A stretch of 36,764 nucleotides of DNA from Pseudomonas arcuscaelestis. GTDB lineage: Bacteria > Pseudomonadota > Gammaproteobacteria > Pseudomonadales > Pseudomonadaceae. Location of the stretch: assembly GCF_016881005.1 (NCBI RefSeq), contig NZ_JACOPV010000027.1, forward strand, positions 1-36,764. Reading direction: 5' to 3'. Below the pieces are notes generated by a model that saw only the letters and a list, made by a program, of their open reading frames with translations, ran no database searches and was not told the origin of the DNA. The position numbers were made by a program, and so were the translations under genes. This document shows positions 14,309 through 22,454 of this stretch, piece after piece. How positions within the stretch are numbered: position 1 is the first letter of the stretch; each line of letters begins with the position of its first letter.

Positions 14309-16876
14309 ATGACAAGGTGTGTTGATGTGTTGAAGAAATCGCTGTTCCAACTGCATTGGTTCTTCGGTATCACAGCCGGGCTGGTGCTGGCCTTGATGGG
14401 TATTACCGGGGCGATTTGGTCGTTCCAGGATGAACTGCTGCAAGCATTCAACCCTGACGTACTCAATGTCGAAGTGCGCCCGGAAGGGGTGCTGCCGATG
14501 CCTGAGCTGGTGAAGCGGATCGAGGCGGAACAGGGTGACAAGGTCGCCATGCTCTGGGTTCAAACCCGAAGCGACAAGGCCGCACGCGTCTTCTTCACCC
14601 CTCCTCCCGGTGAGCGTCGGGGCCTGATGCGCTATGCCGACCCATATACCGGCAAATTGCAGGGCGAGGTCGCCGGGCAAGGTTTCTTCGATCTGATGTT
14701 GCAGCTCCACCGTTTTCTGGCGATGGGCGACACCGGGCGGCAAATCACGGGCGCTTGTACGCTCATGCTGATTTTCTTCTGTCTTTCCGGCCTGTACTTA
14801 CGCTGGCCGCGCAAGGCCTTGAACTGGCGGACGTGGCTGACCCTTGACTGGGCCAGAAAAGGCCGCGCGTTCAACTGGGACCTACACGCCGTGGCTGGAA
14901 CCTGGTGCCTGCTGTTCTATTTACTCTTCGCCCTCACCGGTCTGTTTTGGTCCTATGAGTGGTACCGCCAAGGGTTGAACAACTTGCTGGCTGATGCCCC
15001 TGCCGCAGGCGAGCAACACAAACGTGGCGAAGGCCGGGGCCGTCCTGGGGCGCCTGGCAAAGACGCCAAACCGCTGGTGGTCGACTACGACGCGGTCTGG
15101 GCTAACCTGCAAGCTGCCGCCGGCCCAAACATGACCAGTTACAACCTGCGCCTGCCACCTGCCGGGGGGCAACCGGCGAACATCTTTTACTTGCTTGAAG
15201 GCGCCGAGCACGAACGTGCCCTGAACACGCTGAGTCTCGACCCGGCCAATGGCCAGGTAAAAAAACATGATCGCTATGCCGACAAGTCGTTCAAGGCGCA
15301 ACTGCTGGCTAGCGTCTACGCCTTGCACGTTGGCAGCTACTTTGGCCTTACCGGCCGTATCCTGCTGACCATTGCCAGCCTGACCATGCCGCTGTTCTTC
15401 GTTACCGGCTGGTTGCTGTACCTGGACCGACGCCGCAAAAAACGCCAGGTGCGCGCAGCGCGAAGCAGCTTTTCACCTTCCACCACCCAAGGGCAGAGCT
15501 GGCTGGTGGGCTTTGCCAGTCAAAGCGGCTTTGCCGAGCAACTTGCCTGGCAAAGTGCCGGTCAACTGCAGGCAGCCGGTTTGCCGGTACATGTGCGCCC
15601 GCTTGCCGAATTGACTGAACATGATCTCAACCAGGCCGAGCGTGCACTGTTTGTAGTCAGCACCTTTGGCGACGGTGAAGCGCCCGACAGCGCCCGCGGC
15701 TTCGAACGCAAAATACTCGGCCAACCTTGGGCCCTGCAAAACCTGAACTATGCCCTGCTCGCCTTGGGTGATCGGCAATACCCGCATTTCTGCGGCTTCG
15801 CCAAACGCCTGCAAACCTGGCTTGGCGAACGCGGTGCAATCAATGCCTTCGCCACTGTCGAAGTCGACAGTGCTGACCCCGCCGCCTTGCAATTGTGGCA
15901 CCAACAACTGGCGCAACTGACCGGTAGTAAACCACCTGCAGCGTGGAAGGCCCCCACTTTCAGCAACTGGACGCTGATAAAACGCACATTACTGAACCCT
16001 GGCAGCCAGGGCTCAGCGGTGTATTTGCTGGCACTCGAACCCGAGCAACCAGTACATTGGCAAGCCGGTGATCTTGTCGAAATTCTACCGCGCAATAACG
16101 CTCGCAGCGTTGAACACTTCCTGCGAGGGCTGGGGCTTGATGGCGAGTCCCAGGTCCAGCTCGAGGGGTTGCAAGAAAGCTTGCTCCAGGCCCTCGCTGG
16201 TCGGCAACTGCCCACCAGTCGCGAGCATCTGGTCGGCCTACACGCCCAGGCGTTGGTCGATGCGCTAATCCCATTGGCAGCGAGGGAATACTCGATAGCC
16301 TCGATTGCCAGCGATGGCGCACTGGAACTGATCGTGCGCCAGGAACGACATGCCGATGGCAGCCTCGGCCTGGGCTCAGGTTGGCTGACCGAGTACTTGC
16401 CTGTGAATAACAGTGTCAGTCTGCGCTTGCGCAGCAACAGCGGTTTTCACCTACCCGCCCCGGCAACGCCAATGATCCTGATCGGCAATGGCACCGGCAT
16501 CGCGGGCCTGCGCAGCCTGCTCAAGGCCCGCATCGCAGCGGGTGAGCAGCGTAACTGGCTGTTGTTCGGCGAACGCAACCAGGCCCACGACTTTCTCTGC
16601 GCGCACGAGTTGCAAGGCTGGTTAGGTAACGGCGAACTGGCACGTCTGGACCTGGCCTTTTCCCGTGACCAGGCCCACAAGATATACGTTCAGGATCGCT
16701 TGCGTGAGCAGGAAAAGGCGCTTCGTCGCTGGCTCGATGACGGCGCTTCGCTCTACATCTGTGGCAGCCTGCAAGGCATGGCCAACGGCGTGGATGAAGT
16801 GCTCAATGATGTGCTGGGAAGTGCCGAGGTGGAGCGCTTGATCGAGCTGGGCCGGTACCGTCGAGACGTGTACTGA
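14309..16876 (+). CDS. PepSY-flavodoxin-FNR fusion reductase, probable ferric siderophore reductase (855 aa)
   Basis: Three modules are fused. A PepSY_TM membrane part (about residues 10-380) has helices near 17-38, 145-165, 195-217 and 345-373 and conserved histidines (LHWFFG, LHRFL, DLHAVAG, LHVGSY). A flavodoxin/FMN domain (about 397-540) has FASQSGFAEQLA and STFGDGEAPDSA. An FAD/NADPH reductase domain (about 550-855) has REYSIAS, GNGTGIAGLRSLL and YICGSLQGMANGV and ends in an aromatic residue, as cytochrome P450 reductases do. It would carry electrons from cytoplasmic NADPH across the inner membrane to reduce ferric siderophore. The ATG at 14309 has no Shine-Dalgarno. A GTG at 14327 sits after AAGGTG and gives the family-typical LKKSLFQLHWFFG start, so the true protein is probably 849 aa. 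Its place beside piuA links it to iron uptake, and a homologue lies there in P. aeruginosa (from memory). Confidence 0.85.
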   Translation: MTRCVDVLKKSLFQLHWFFGITAGLVLALMGITGAIWSFQDELLQAFNPDVLNVEVRPEGVLPMPELVKRIEAEQGDKVAMLWVQTRSDKAARVFFTPPPGERRGLMRYADPYTGKLQGEVAGQGFFDLMLQLHRFLAMGDTGRQITGACTLMLIFFCLSGLYLRWPRKALNWRTWLTLDWARKGRAFNWDLHAVAGTWCLLFYLLFALTGLFWSYEWYRQGLNNLLADAPAAGEQHKRGEGRGRPGAPGKDAKPLVVDYDAVWANLQAAAGPNMTSYNLRLPPAGGQPANIFYLLEGAEHERALNTLSLDPANGQVKKHDRYADKSFKAQLLASVYALHVGSYFGLTGRILLTIASLTMPLFFVTGWLLYLDRRRKKRQVRAARSSFSPSTTQGQSWLVGFASQSGFAEQLAWQSAGQLQAAGLPVHVRPLAELTEHDLNQAERALFVVSTFGDGEAPDSARGFERKILGQPWALQNLNYALLALGDRQYPHFCGFAKRLQTWLGERGAINAFATVEVDSADPAALQLWHQQLAQLTGSKPPAAWKAPTFSNWTLIKRTLLNPGSQGSAVYLLALEPEQPVHWQAGDLVEILPRNNARSVEHFLRGLGLDGESQVQLEGLQESLLQALAGRQLPTSREHLVGLHAQALVDALIPLAAREYSIASIASDGALELIVRQERHADGSLGLGSGWLTEYLPVNNSVSLRLRSNSGFHLPAPATPMILIGNGTGIAGLRSLLKARIAAGEQRNWLLFGERNQAHDFLCAHELQGWLGNGELARLDLAFSRDQAHKIYVQDRLREQEKALRRWLDDGASLYICGSLQGMANGVDEVLNDVLGSAEVERLIELGRYRRDVY

Positions 16877-16884
16877 ACATCCCG

Positions 16885-16932
16885 GGTCAAGCCCGCCCCC
16901 CTGTATCAACTGTTGTGGGAGCGGGCTTGACC
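16885..16932. terminator. REP-like inverted repeat, bidirectional terminator
   Basis: GGTCAAGCCCGC (16885-16896) and GCGGGCTTGACC (16921-16932) are perfect 12-bp complements. The pairing extends inward past one mismatch through CCC/GGG. The right half, TGTGGGAGCGGGCTTGACC..GCGATTGCG, resembles the common P. putida/P. fluorescens REP element. It lies between two convergent genes. Confidence 0.75.
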
Positions 16933-16945
16933 TGCGATTGCGGTC

Positions 16946-17737
16946 TCAATGCAGGTCGAACGTATCGGCATCCAGATTGGCCGGAAAGCGCGTGCGGTAA
17001 GTCGCCAGATCCGCGGCACTGAGGATCACGGTGAACACACCATCTGCCTCCCCCGCGCTGAGCAGGCTTTCACCTTGAAAGTCCAGAACCTGGCTATCGC
17101 CAGAGTAGGCAAAACCCTTCCCGTCGGTACCCACCCGATTCACTGCTGCTACATAGCACAGGTTTTCGATGCCCCGCGCCGGCAGCAAACGGTTCCAGTG
17201 TTGGCGCCGCGCTGCGGGCCAATTGGCGGTGTAAAGCAGTAGATCGGTGTCTTGCGCATCGCGACTCCACACCGGAAAGCGCAGGTCGTAACAGATCAGA
17301 GTACGGACTCGCCAACCCTTGACCTCGAACTGCACCTGGCGCTCGCCTGGGGTGTAATGCTTGTGCTCGCCCGCCATACGGAACAGGTGGCGCTTATCGT
17401 AGAACAGAATCTCGCCGTCTGGACGCGCCCACAGCAAGCGGTTGCGGTGACTGCCGTCGGCAGCCTGGATAATCACGCTGCCGGTCACCACTGCATCAAG
17501 CTTTTTGGCCTGGCTTTTGAGCCACTTGTAGGTTGGACCGTTTTCAGGCTCAGCCAGACGCTCGGAGTCCATGGAAAAGCCGGTGGTGAACATTTCCGGC
17601 AGAATAATCAGATCGGCGCCACGGGCTTGCTCGAGCAAGGCTTCAAAATGCTCGTAGTTCGCCAAACGGTCCTGCCAGGCCAGGGTTGTCTGCACCAAGG
17701 CCACTTTCAGGTTAGGCAAAGCACTCAGATCGCGCAT
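16946..17737 (-). CDS. Omega-amidase, nitrilase superfamily (YafV type, 263 aa)
   Basis: This enzyme hydrolyses 2-oxoglutaramate or alpha-keto-gamma-amino acid amides to the keto acid and ammonia, removing products of glutamine transamination. The nitrilase triad is visible as E48 (LPEMFTTGFSM), K115 (YDKRHLF) and C149 (LICYDLRFPVW). The length fits the YafV/Nit2 group. The ATG at 17737 has GGAGAA upstream and overlaps the end of the aminotransferase gene by 13 bases, so the two are translationally coupled. The pair, aminotransferase plus omega-amidase, reconstitutes the known glutaminase II route used in methionine salvage, where glutamine is the amino donor. A generic carbon-nitrogen hydrolase activity cannot be excluded. 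Confidence 0.85.
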   Translation of the reverse strand: MRDLSALPNLKVALVQTTLAWQDRLANYEHFEALLEQARGADLIILPEMFTTGFSMDSERLAEPENGPTYKWLKSQAKKLDAVVTGSVIIQAADGSHRNRLLWARPDGEILFYDKRHLFRMAGEHKHYTPGERQVQFEVKGWRVRTLICYDLRFPVWSRDAQDTDLLLYTANWPAARRQHWNRLLPARGIENLCYVAAVNRVGTDGKGFAYSGDSQVLDFQGESLLSAGEADGVFTVILSAADLATYRTRFPANLDADTFDLH

Positions 17738-18873
17738 AACTTCTCCGCTGCCTGACGCAGCGTCTCCTCGCGTTTGGCAAAGCAAAGACGCACCAGGCGC
17801 TGCTCGGGAATGGGTTGTTGATAGAACACCGACACCGGGATAGTCGCCACGCCATGCTCGCGGGTCAGCCACAACGACATTTCAACATCGTTCAGGTCCG
17901 GGCGAATCTGTGAATAGTCGACCAATTGGAAGTAAGTACCGGCAGAACGCTCAAGCGTAAAGCGCGATGGCTCCAGCAGATCACAAAACAGATCGCGCTT
18001 GGCCTGATAGAACGCCGGAAGCGCTTCGACATGCTCTGGATGCTCGGCCATAAAGTCAGCCAGCGCCCACTGCAGCGGCGTTACGCCACAGAAGTTGACG
18101 TACTGATGAACCTTGCGCAGCTCGGCGCTCAGAGCAGGTGGTGCAACCACATAGCCGGTTTTCCACCCCGTGACATGGTAGGTTTTGCCGAATGAGCTGA
18201 CCACGAACGCACGCTGATACAGCGCTTCGTGCGCCAACACACTGGCGTGCTGGACGCCGTCGAACACCAGGTGCTCATAGACTTCGTCGCTGATCAGGTA
18301 AATGTCCCGCTCGGCAATCAACAGTGCCAGTTTATCCAGATCGTCACGGCTGATCAGCGCACCACTGGGATTGTGCGGCGAATTGATAATGATCATCCGC
18401 GTGCGAGGACTCAGGGCCTCGGTGAGCTTCTGCCAGTCGATGGCAAATTCGCCATCTGTCAGTTGCACATGCACACAGCGACCACCGGCCAGCTCTACAG
18501 AGGGCTCGTAGCTGTCATAGCTGGGGTCGAAAACGATCACCTCGTCACCGGCACGAATGACCGCATGAATGGCACAAAAGATCGCTTCGGTGGCACCGGG
18601 GGTAATCGTGATCTCAGTGTCCGCATCGACACTAACACCATAACTGCGGGCGATCTTGGTCGCGACCTGCTGACGCAGCGCCGGCAAGCCGGTCATGGGG
18701 CAATACTGGTTATGACCGGCACTGATATGCCGACCTGCTGCATCGAGCAGAGCCTGCGGGCCGCTGAAATCGGGAAAACCCTGGGACAGGTTCAAGGCGC
18801 CGGTTTGCACGGCGAGTTGGGACATAGTGGTAAAGATGGTCGTGCCGACGTTCGGCAACTTGCTGCTGATCAT
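17725..18873 (-). CDS. PLP aminotransferase, methionine/glutamine type (YbdL-like, 382 aa)
   Basis: A class I fold aminotransferase. The PLP lysine is K230 in SSFGKTYHVTGWKTGY. NSPHNPSGALIS, ISDEVYEHLVFDG and the C-terminal RLCFAKREE are family signatures that bind cofactor and substrate carboxylate. The N-terminus (GTTIFTTMSQLA, LNLSQGFPDF) is typical of the kynurenine/methionine aminotransferase group. E. coli YbdL uses methionine and aromatic amino acids; the omega-amidase gene directly downstream suggests glutamine as amino donor. The start ATG at 18873 follows AAGGAGGG, much better than an in-frame start further upstream. Exact substrate cannot be read from sequence. Confidence 0.85.
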   Translation of the reverse strand: MISSKLPNVGTTIFTTMSQLAVQTGALNLSQGFPDFSGPQALLDAAGRHISAGHNQYCPMTGLPALRQQVATKIARSYGVSVDADTEITITPGATEAIFCAIHAVIRAGDEVIVFDPSYDSYEPSVELAGGRCVHVQLTDGEFAIDWQKLTEALSPRTRMIIINSPHNPSGALISRDDLDKLALLIAERDIYLISDEVYEHLVFDGVQHASVLAHEALYQRAFVVSSFGKTYHVTGWKTGYVVAPPALSAELRKVHQYVNFCGVTPLQWALADFMAEHPEHVEALPAFYQAKRDLFCDLLEPSRFTLERSAGTYFQLVDYSQIRPDLNDVEMSLWLTREHGVATIPVSVFYQQPIPEQRLVRLCFAKREETLRQAAEKLCAI

Positions 18874-18979
18874 GGAGCCCTCTTTCCTTCTGAACAATCC
18901 TGCGGTCAGAGACCGAGCATAGCGGATTGAGTGGTCAGGAAAAAGGTTGTAACAGTCGCACATCAATCGCGAGTAAAGC

Positions 18980-19016
18980 CCGCTCCCATGGGTTCATCAG
19001 AACCCAGCGGGAGCGG
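18980..19016. repeat. REP-like inverted repeat upstream of the aminotransferase gene
   Basis: CCGCTCCC (18980-18987) and GGGAGCGG (19009-19016) form the outer stem. GGGTTC (18990-18995) and GAACCC (19000-19005) form the inner one. The following bases GCGGTGCGACGATTCGACTTGCC are typical of P. putida REP repeats. It lies between der and the aminotransferase gene and may end the der transcript. Confidence 0.7.
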
Positions 19017-19049
19017 CGGTGCGACGATTCGACTTGCCCCACGATGCAC

Positions 19050-20513
19050 TTAGCGTTTGTCTTTACGCTTCTTCTCGGCTTTCTTGTGGTGCGACATCAA
19101 GCGGCGCTTTTTGTTGACCTGGCGGTCGGTGAGCGCGTTCTTGTTGCCCTCGTATGGGTTCTCGCCCCCCTTGTACTCGATGCGAATCGGCGTACCGACC
19201 AGTTTGAGCACTCGGCGATAGGTGTTTTCCAGATAGCGCGAGTACGACTTCGGTACTTTCTCGACCTGGTTACCGTGGATCACAATGATCGGCGGGTTGG
19301 CGCCACCCAGGTGGGCGTAACGCAGCTTGATCCGGCGACCGTTTACCATCGGTGGCTGGTGATCGCTTATCGCATCTTCGAGGATCTGGGTCAGGCGGCT
19401 GGTCGGCCAGCGGGTAACCGCCGACTTGAAGGAGTTCTGCACCGACTGGTACAGGTTGCCTACGCCAGTGCCGTGCAGGGCCGAAATGAAGTGGATGTCG
19501 GCGAAGTCGACGAAGAACAGCCGACGCTCGAGTTCAGTCTTCACATAATCCCGCTCGCCTGGCTGCATGCCGTCCCACTTGTTCAGTGCGATGACGATGG
19601 CACGACCGGCTTCCAGGGCAAAGCCCAGCAGGTTCAAATCATGGTCTACCACGCCTTCACGGGCATCCATGACGAAGATGACCACGTTGGCATCCTTGAT
19701 TGCCTGCAGCGTCTTGACCACCGAGAATTTTTCGACCTCCTCGTGGATCTTGCCGCGCTTGCGCACCCCGGCTGTGTCGATCAGGGTGTACTTCTCTTCG
19801 TTGCGCTCGAAGGGAATGTAGATACTGTCGCGAGTGGTACCCGGCTGATCGTAGACGATGACTCGGTCTTCACCGAGCATACGGTTGACCAGGGTCGACT
19901 TGCCGACGTTCGGACGACCGATGATGGCGATCTTGATGCCATCTTTTTCGCTCGGGCCAGGGATGCGCACCGCTTCCTCGCCTTCGGCGACGTTGGTGTC
20001 GATCTCTTCCTCGTCCTTGTCCCGCGGGAAGTCACTGAGCACGACTTCCAGCAGGTTGTTGACACCACGCCCTTGAGCGCCGGCCACGCCAATGGCGTTA
20101 CCCATGCCCAATGGCGAGAATTCGGCAATGGCGATTTGCGGATCGATGTTGTCGATCTTGTTGGCCACCAGGAACGAGCGCTTGTTGCGCTTGCGCAAGT
20201 GCTCGGAAATCATCTGGTCGGCAGCAGTCAGGCCTGCACGTGCGTCCACCAGAAACAGCACAACGTCAGCTTCTTCGATGGCCAGCAGCGATTGCTCAGC
20301 CATTTTCTCATCCATGCCATGCTCGTCACCGGAAATACCGCCAGTGTCGACCAGGATGTACGAGCGGCCTTGCCAGCGCGCTTCACCATATTGACGGTCA
20401 CGGGTAAGCCCGGACAGGTCGCCGACGATAGCGTCGCGAGTCCTGGTAAGGCGGTTGAACATGGTGGATTTACCGACGTTCGGTCGGCCCACCAGGGCAA
20501 TTACGGGAACCAT
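19050..20513 (-). CDS. der: Ribosome-assembly GTPase Der (EngA), 487 aa
   Basis: An essential GTPase with two tandem G domains that helps mature the 50S ribosomal subunit. Domain 1 has GRPNVGKS near residue 9, then DTGG and NKID. Domain 2 has a second GRPNVGKS near 200, then DTAGVRKRGK and NKWD. A KH-like RNA-binding domain follows, and the tail is very basic (KKRRLMSHHKKAEKKRKDKR). I chose the ATG at 20513 (MVPVIALVG) because GGAGAG lies just before it; a start 4 codons upstream has no such site. It is downstream of bamB, as in many gamma-proteobacteria, but a hairpin with a T-rich tail sits between them. Confidence 0.95.
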   Translation of the reverse strand: MVPVIALVGRPNVGKSTMFNRLTRTRDAIVGDLSGLTRDRQYGEARWQGRSYILVDTGGISGDEHGMDEKMAEQSLLAIEEADVVLFLVDARAGLTAADQMISEHLRKRNKRSFLVANKIDNIDPQIAIAEFSPLGMGNAIGVAGAQGRGVNNLLEVVLSDFPRDKDEEEIDTNVAEGEEAVRIPGPSEKDGIKIAIIGRPNVGKSTLVNRMLGEDRVIVYDQPGTTRDSIYIPFERNEEKYTLIDTAGVRKRGKIHEEVEKFSVVKTLQAIKDANVVIFVMDAREGVVDHDLNLLGFALEAGRAIVIALNKWDGMQPGERDYVKTELERRLFFVDFADIHFISALHGTGVGNLYQSVQNSFKSAVTRWPTSRLTQILEDAISDHQPPMVNGRRIKLRYAHLGGANPPIIVIHGNQVEKVPKSYSRYLENTYRRVLKLVGTPIRIEYKGGENPYEGNKNALTDRQVNKKRRLMSHHKKAEKKRKDKR

Positions 20514-20540
20514 GCGGCTCTCCACTTCATAAATTCAGAA

Positions 20541-20568
20541 AATACAAAAGCCGCTGCACTGCAGCGGC
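20541..20568 (-). terminator. Terminator between bamB and der
   Basis: On the minus strand CCGCTGC-AGT-GCAGCGG is followed by CTTTTGTATTTT. It may only partly reduce read-through into der. Two more small hairpins lie just upstream (GCGGCAC/GTGCCGC and GAGGCC/GGCCTC). Confidence 0.65.
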
Positions 20569-20629
20569 CGGAGTTCAGGCGGCACCCAAAGTGCCGCAGC
20601 CCGAGGCCTGCATGGCCTCAAGCATAGCC

Positions 20630-21781
20630 TCAGCGGATAGTCAGCGCCTCGAGCTTGCCGCTGTTGCCGTACACATAGATGGTGTCACCCACCACCAGCG
20701 GACGGGCACGCAGGCCATCGCTGTCGATACGTTCACGACCGACAAAGCGACCGTCGACCTGGCTGAGCAGGTGCAGGTAACCTTCCAGGTCACCTACGGC
20801 TACATAGCTGGAGAACACTTCCGGTGCCGACAGTTGACGACGCGCCAGAGAATCGTTGCTCCACAGTGCGCTCGATGAGCGTTCATCGATGCCTTCCACG
20901 GTACCCGAAGCCAGGCTTACGTAGACGTTACCGAAACCCTGGGCCACACCGGTGTAGCTGGAAGCATCACGCTGCCACATCACACGGCCGCTTTCCAGGT
21001 CCAGGCCGGCAACCCGACCCTGATAGCTAGCTACGTACAAGGTACCGCCAGACAACAACAGACCGCCGTCGATATCGACAACGCGATCAAGCTCCGAGCG
21101 ACCTTGCGGGATTGCCACACGCTGTTCCCAGACCGGAACACCATTGCGGGTGTCCAGGGCAACGACCTTACCGGTCGACAGCCCGGCGACCGCCAGGTGA
21201 TTGGTAACAATCGGGGCGCCTGTACCACGCAGTGTCAGTACTGCTGGAGTGCTCTCATAGATCCAGCGACGATCTCCGGTGCTGGCATCCAGGCCAATCA
21301 CACGGTCATCCTGGGTCTGTACCACCACTACGTCGCCATTGGTGGCAGGTGGTGCCAGAACCTCACTGGTCACGCGCGAGCGCCAACGCTCTTCACCGGT
21401 GATCGCGTCCAGAGCGATGACTTCGCCCTTGAGCGTACCCAGCATGACCATCCCGTAACCCACGCCAACGGCGCCGGAAACAGGCAGGTCAAGATCCTTC
21501 TTCCAAGCCACGTCGCCGTTGTTGCGATCCATGGCCATTACCACGCCGGTAACATCAGCGGCGTAGATGCGATCGTTCTCGATCGCCGGAACCAGCATAT
21601 TGAAGGAGTCGCCCTGACCGTCACCGATCGAGCGGCTCCACTGCTTCTTGAGGACAACCTCTTCGGTGAACTTGGTCAGCTCGGCCGGGGGCAATTCCTT
21701 TTTGCTGTTGCTGCTGCAACCCACGGCCAGAAGGGCCAGGGTCAGCACTGCTGCATGTTTCCAACCGATCACGTCACGCAT
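20630..21781 (-). CDS. bamB: Outer membrane assembly lipoprotein BamB (383 aa)
   Basis: A periplasm-facing lipoprotein subunit of the BAM complex that inserts beta-barrel proteins into the outer membrane. A lipoprotein signal peptide ends in LALLAVGC, with lipidated C22. The rest is an eight-bladed PQQ-like beta-propeller with repeated blade motifs: YAADVTGVVMAMDRNNGDVAWKK, GTLKGEVIALDAITGEERWR, VVQTQDDRVIGLDASTGDRRWI and VAGLDLESGRVMWQRD. The start ATG at 21781 follows AAAGGGG and overlaps the end of yfgM by 8 bases, showing one operon. The conserved order hisS-yfgM-bamB-der supports the call. Confidence 0.95.
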   Translation of the reverse strand: MRDVIGWKHAAVLTLALLAVGCSSNSKKELPPAELTKFTEEVVLKKQWSRSIGDGQGDSFNMLVPAIENDRIYAADVTGVVMAMDRNNGDVAWKKDLDLPVSGAVGVGYGMVMLGTLKGEVIALDAITGEERWRSRVTSEVLAPPATNGDVVVVQTQDDRVIGLDASTGDRRWIYESTPAVLTLRGTGAPIVTNHLAVAGLSTGKVVALDTRNGVPVWEQRVAIPQGRSELDRVVDIDGGLLLSGGTLYVASYQGRVAGLDLESGRVMWQRDASSYTGVAQGFGNVYVSLASGTVEGIDERSSSALWSNDSLARRQLSAPEVFSSYVAVGDLEGYLHLLSQVDGRFVGRERIDSDGLRARPLVVGDTIYVYGNSGKLEALTIR

Positions 21782-22415
21782 CCCCTTTGGCCAGGTCGTC
21801 GAGCTTGAGTTGCAAACCACCGATCGCGGCGTCATCAGACAGCGCGGCCTTGGCCTTTTCGTAAGCAGTATGAGCATCAGCAGCACGACCCAACTGCACC
21901 AGCAGATCACCCTTGAGTTCTTCACGGCTGGCCAGGAATGCCTTGTCGGCATCGCCGTCCAGAAGTTTCAGGGCCTCATCGACCTTGGCCTGGGCTGCCA
22001 GGACCCGGGCCAGGCGCTGACGGGCGATTTCGCCCAGAGTAGCGTCAGCTGGCTTGTCCACGATCGACTTGAGCTCGGCGGCAGCGTCTTCCAGCTTGCC
22101 CGACTCCACGGCGACCTTGGCCACGAACAGGCTGCCGTACTGCGCGTAGGCAGAACCGCCATACTCGTTCTTGAGCTTGCCGGACAGCTCGGCGACCTTG
22201 GCCGCATCCGGTTCGCCGCTAGGCGTCAAAGTCGTTTCCAGCAGGGCCTGATAGAGGTTCGAGGCACCTTGTGACTGGTTGCCCTGGTACTTCTGGAAGG
22301 CTTGCCAGCCGAACACTATCACCAGTGCCAGCAGGCCGCCGGTTACCAGTGGCTTGCCGTTACGCTGCCACCAGTCCTTGAATGCTGCCAGCTGTTCATC
22401 ATCGGTACTCGACAC
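21774..22415 (-). CDS. yfgM: YfgM/ancillary SecYEG translocon subunit family protein (213 aa)
   Basis: An inner-membrane protein with a short cytoplasmic N-terminus, one membrane helix (PLVTGGLLALVIVFGWQAF, about residues 26-44) and a periplasmic TPR-like helical domain (LSGKLKNEYGGSAYAQYGSL, LLVQLGRAADAHTAYEKAKA). E. coli YfgM associates with the SecYEG translocon and the chaperone PpiD. The start is GTG at 22415, with AAGGAG 7 bases upstream; an in-frame TTG at 22436 is less likely. It lies between hisS and bamB and overlaps bamB. Confidence 0.9.
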   Translation of the reverse strand: MSSTDDEQLAAFKDWWQRNGKPLVTGGLLALVIVFGWQAFQKYQGNQSQGASNLYQALLETTLTPSGEPDAAKVAELSGKLKNEYGGSAYAQYGSLFVAKVAVESGKLEDAAAELKSIVDKPADATLGEIARQRLARVLAAQAKVDEALKLLDGDADKAFLASREELKGDLLVQLGRAADAHTAYEKAKAALSDDAAIGGLQLKLDDLAKGDA

Positions 22416-22454
22416 CCCAATACTCCTTTTCACCAAATCGGCTGTTGACTCGCT

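Noticed and set aside
18927..20627. Long plus-strand frame (566 aa) opposite der
   Set aside because: Shadow of der; the minus-strand protein has complete GTPase motifs.
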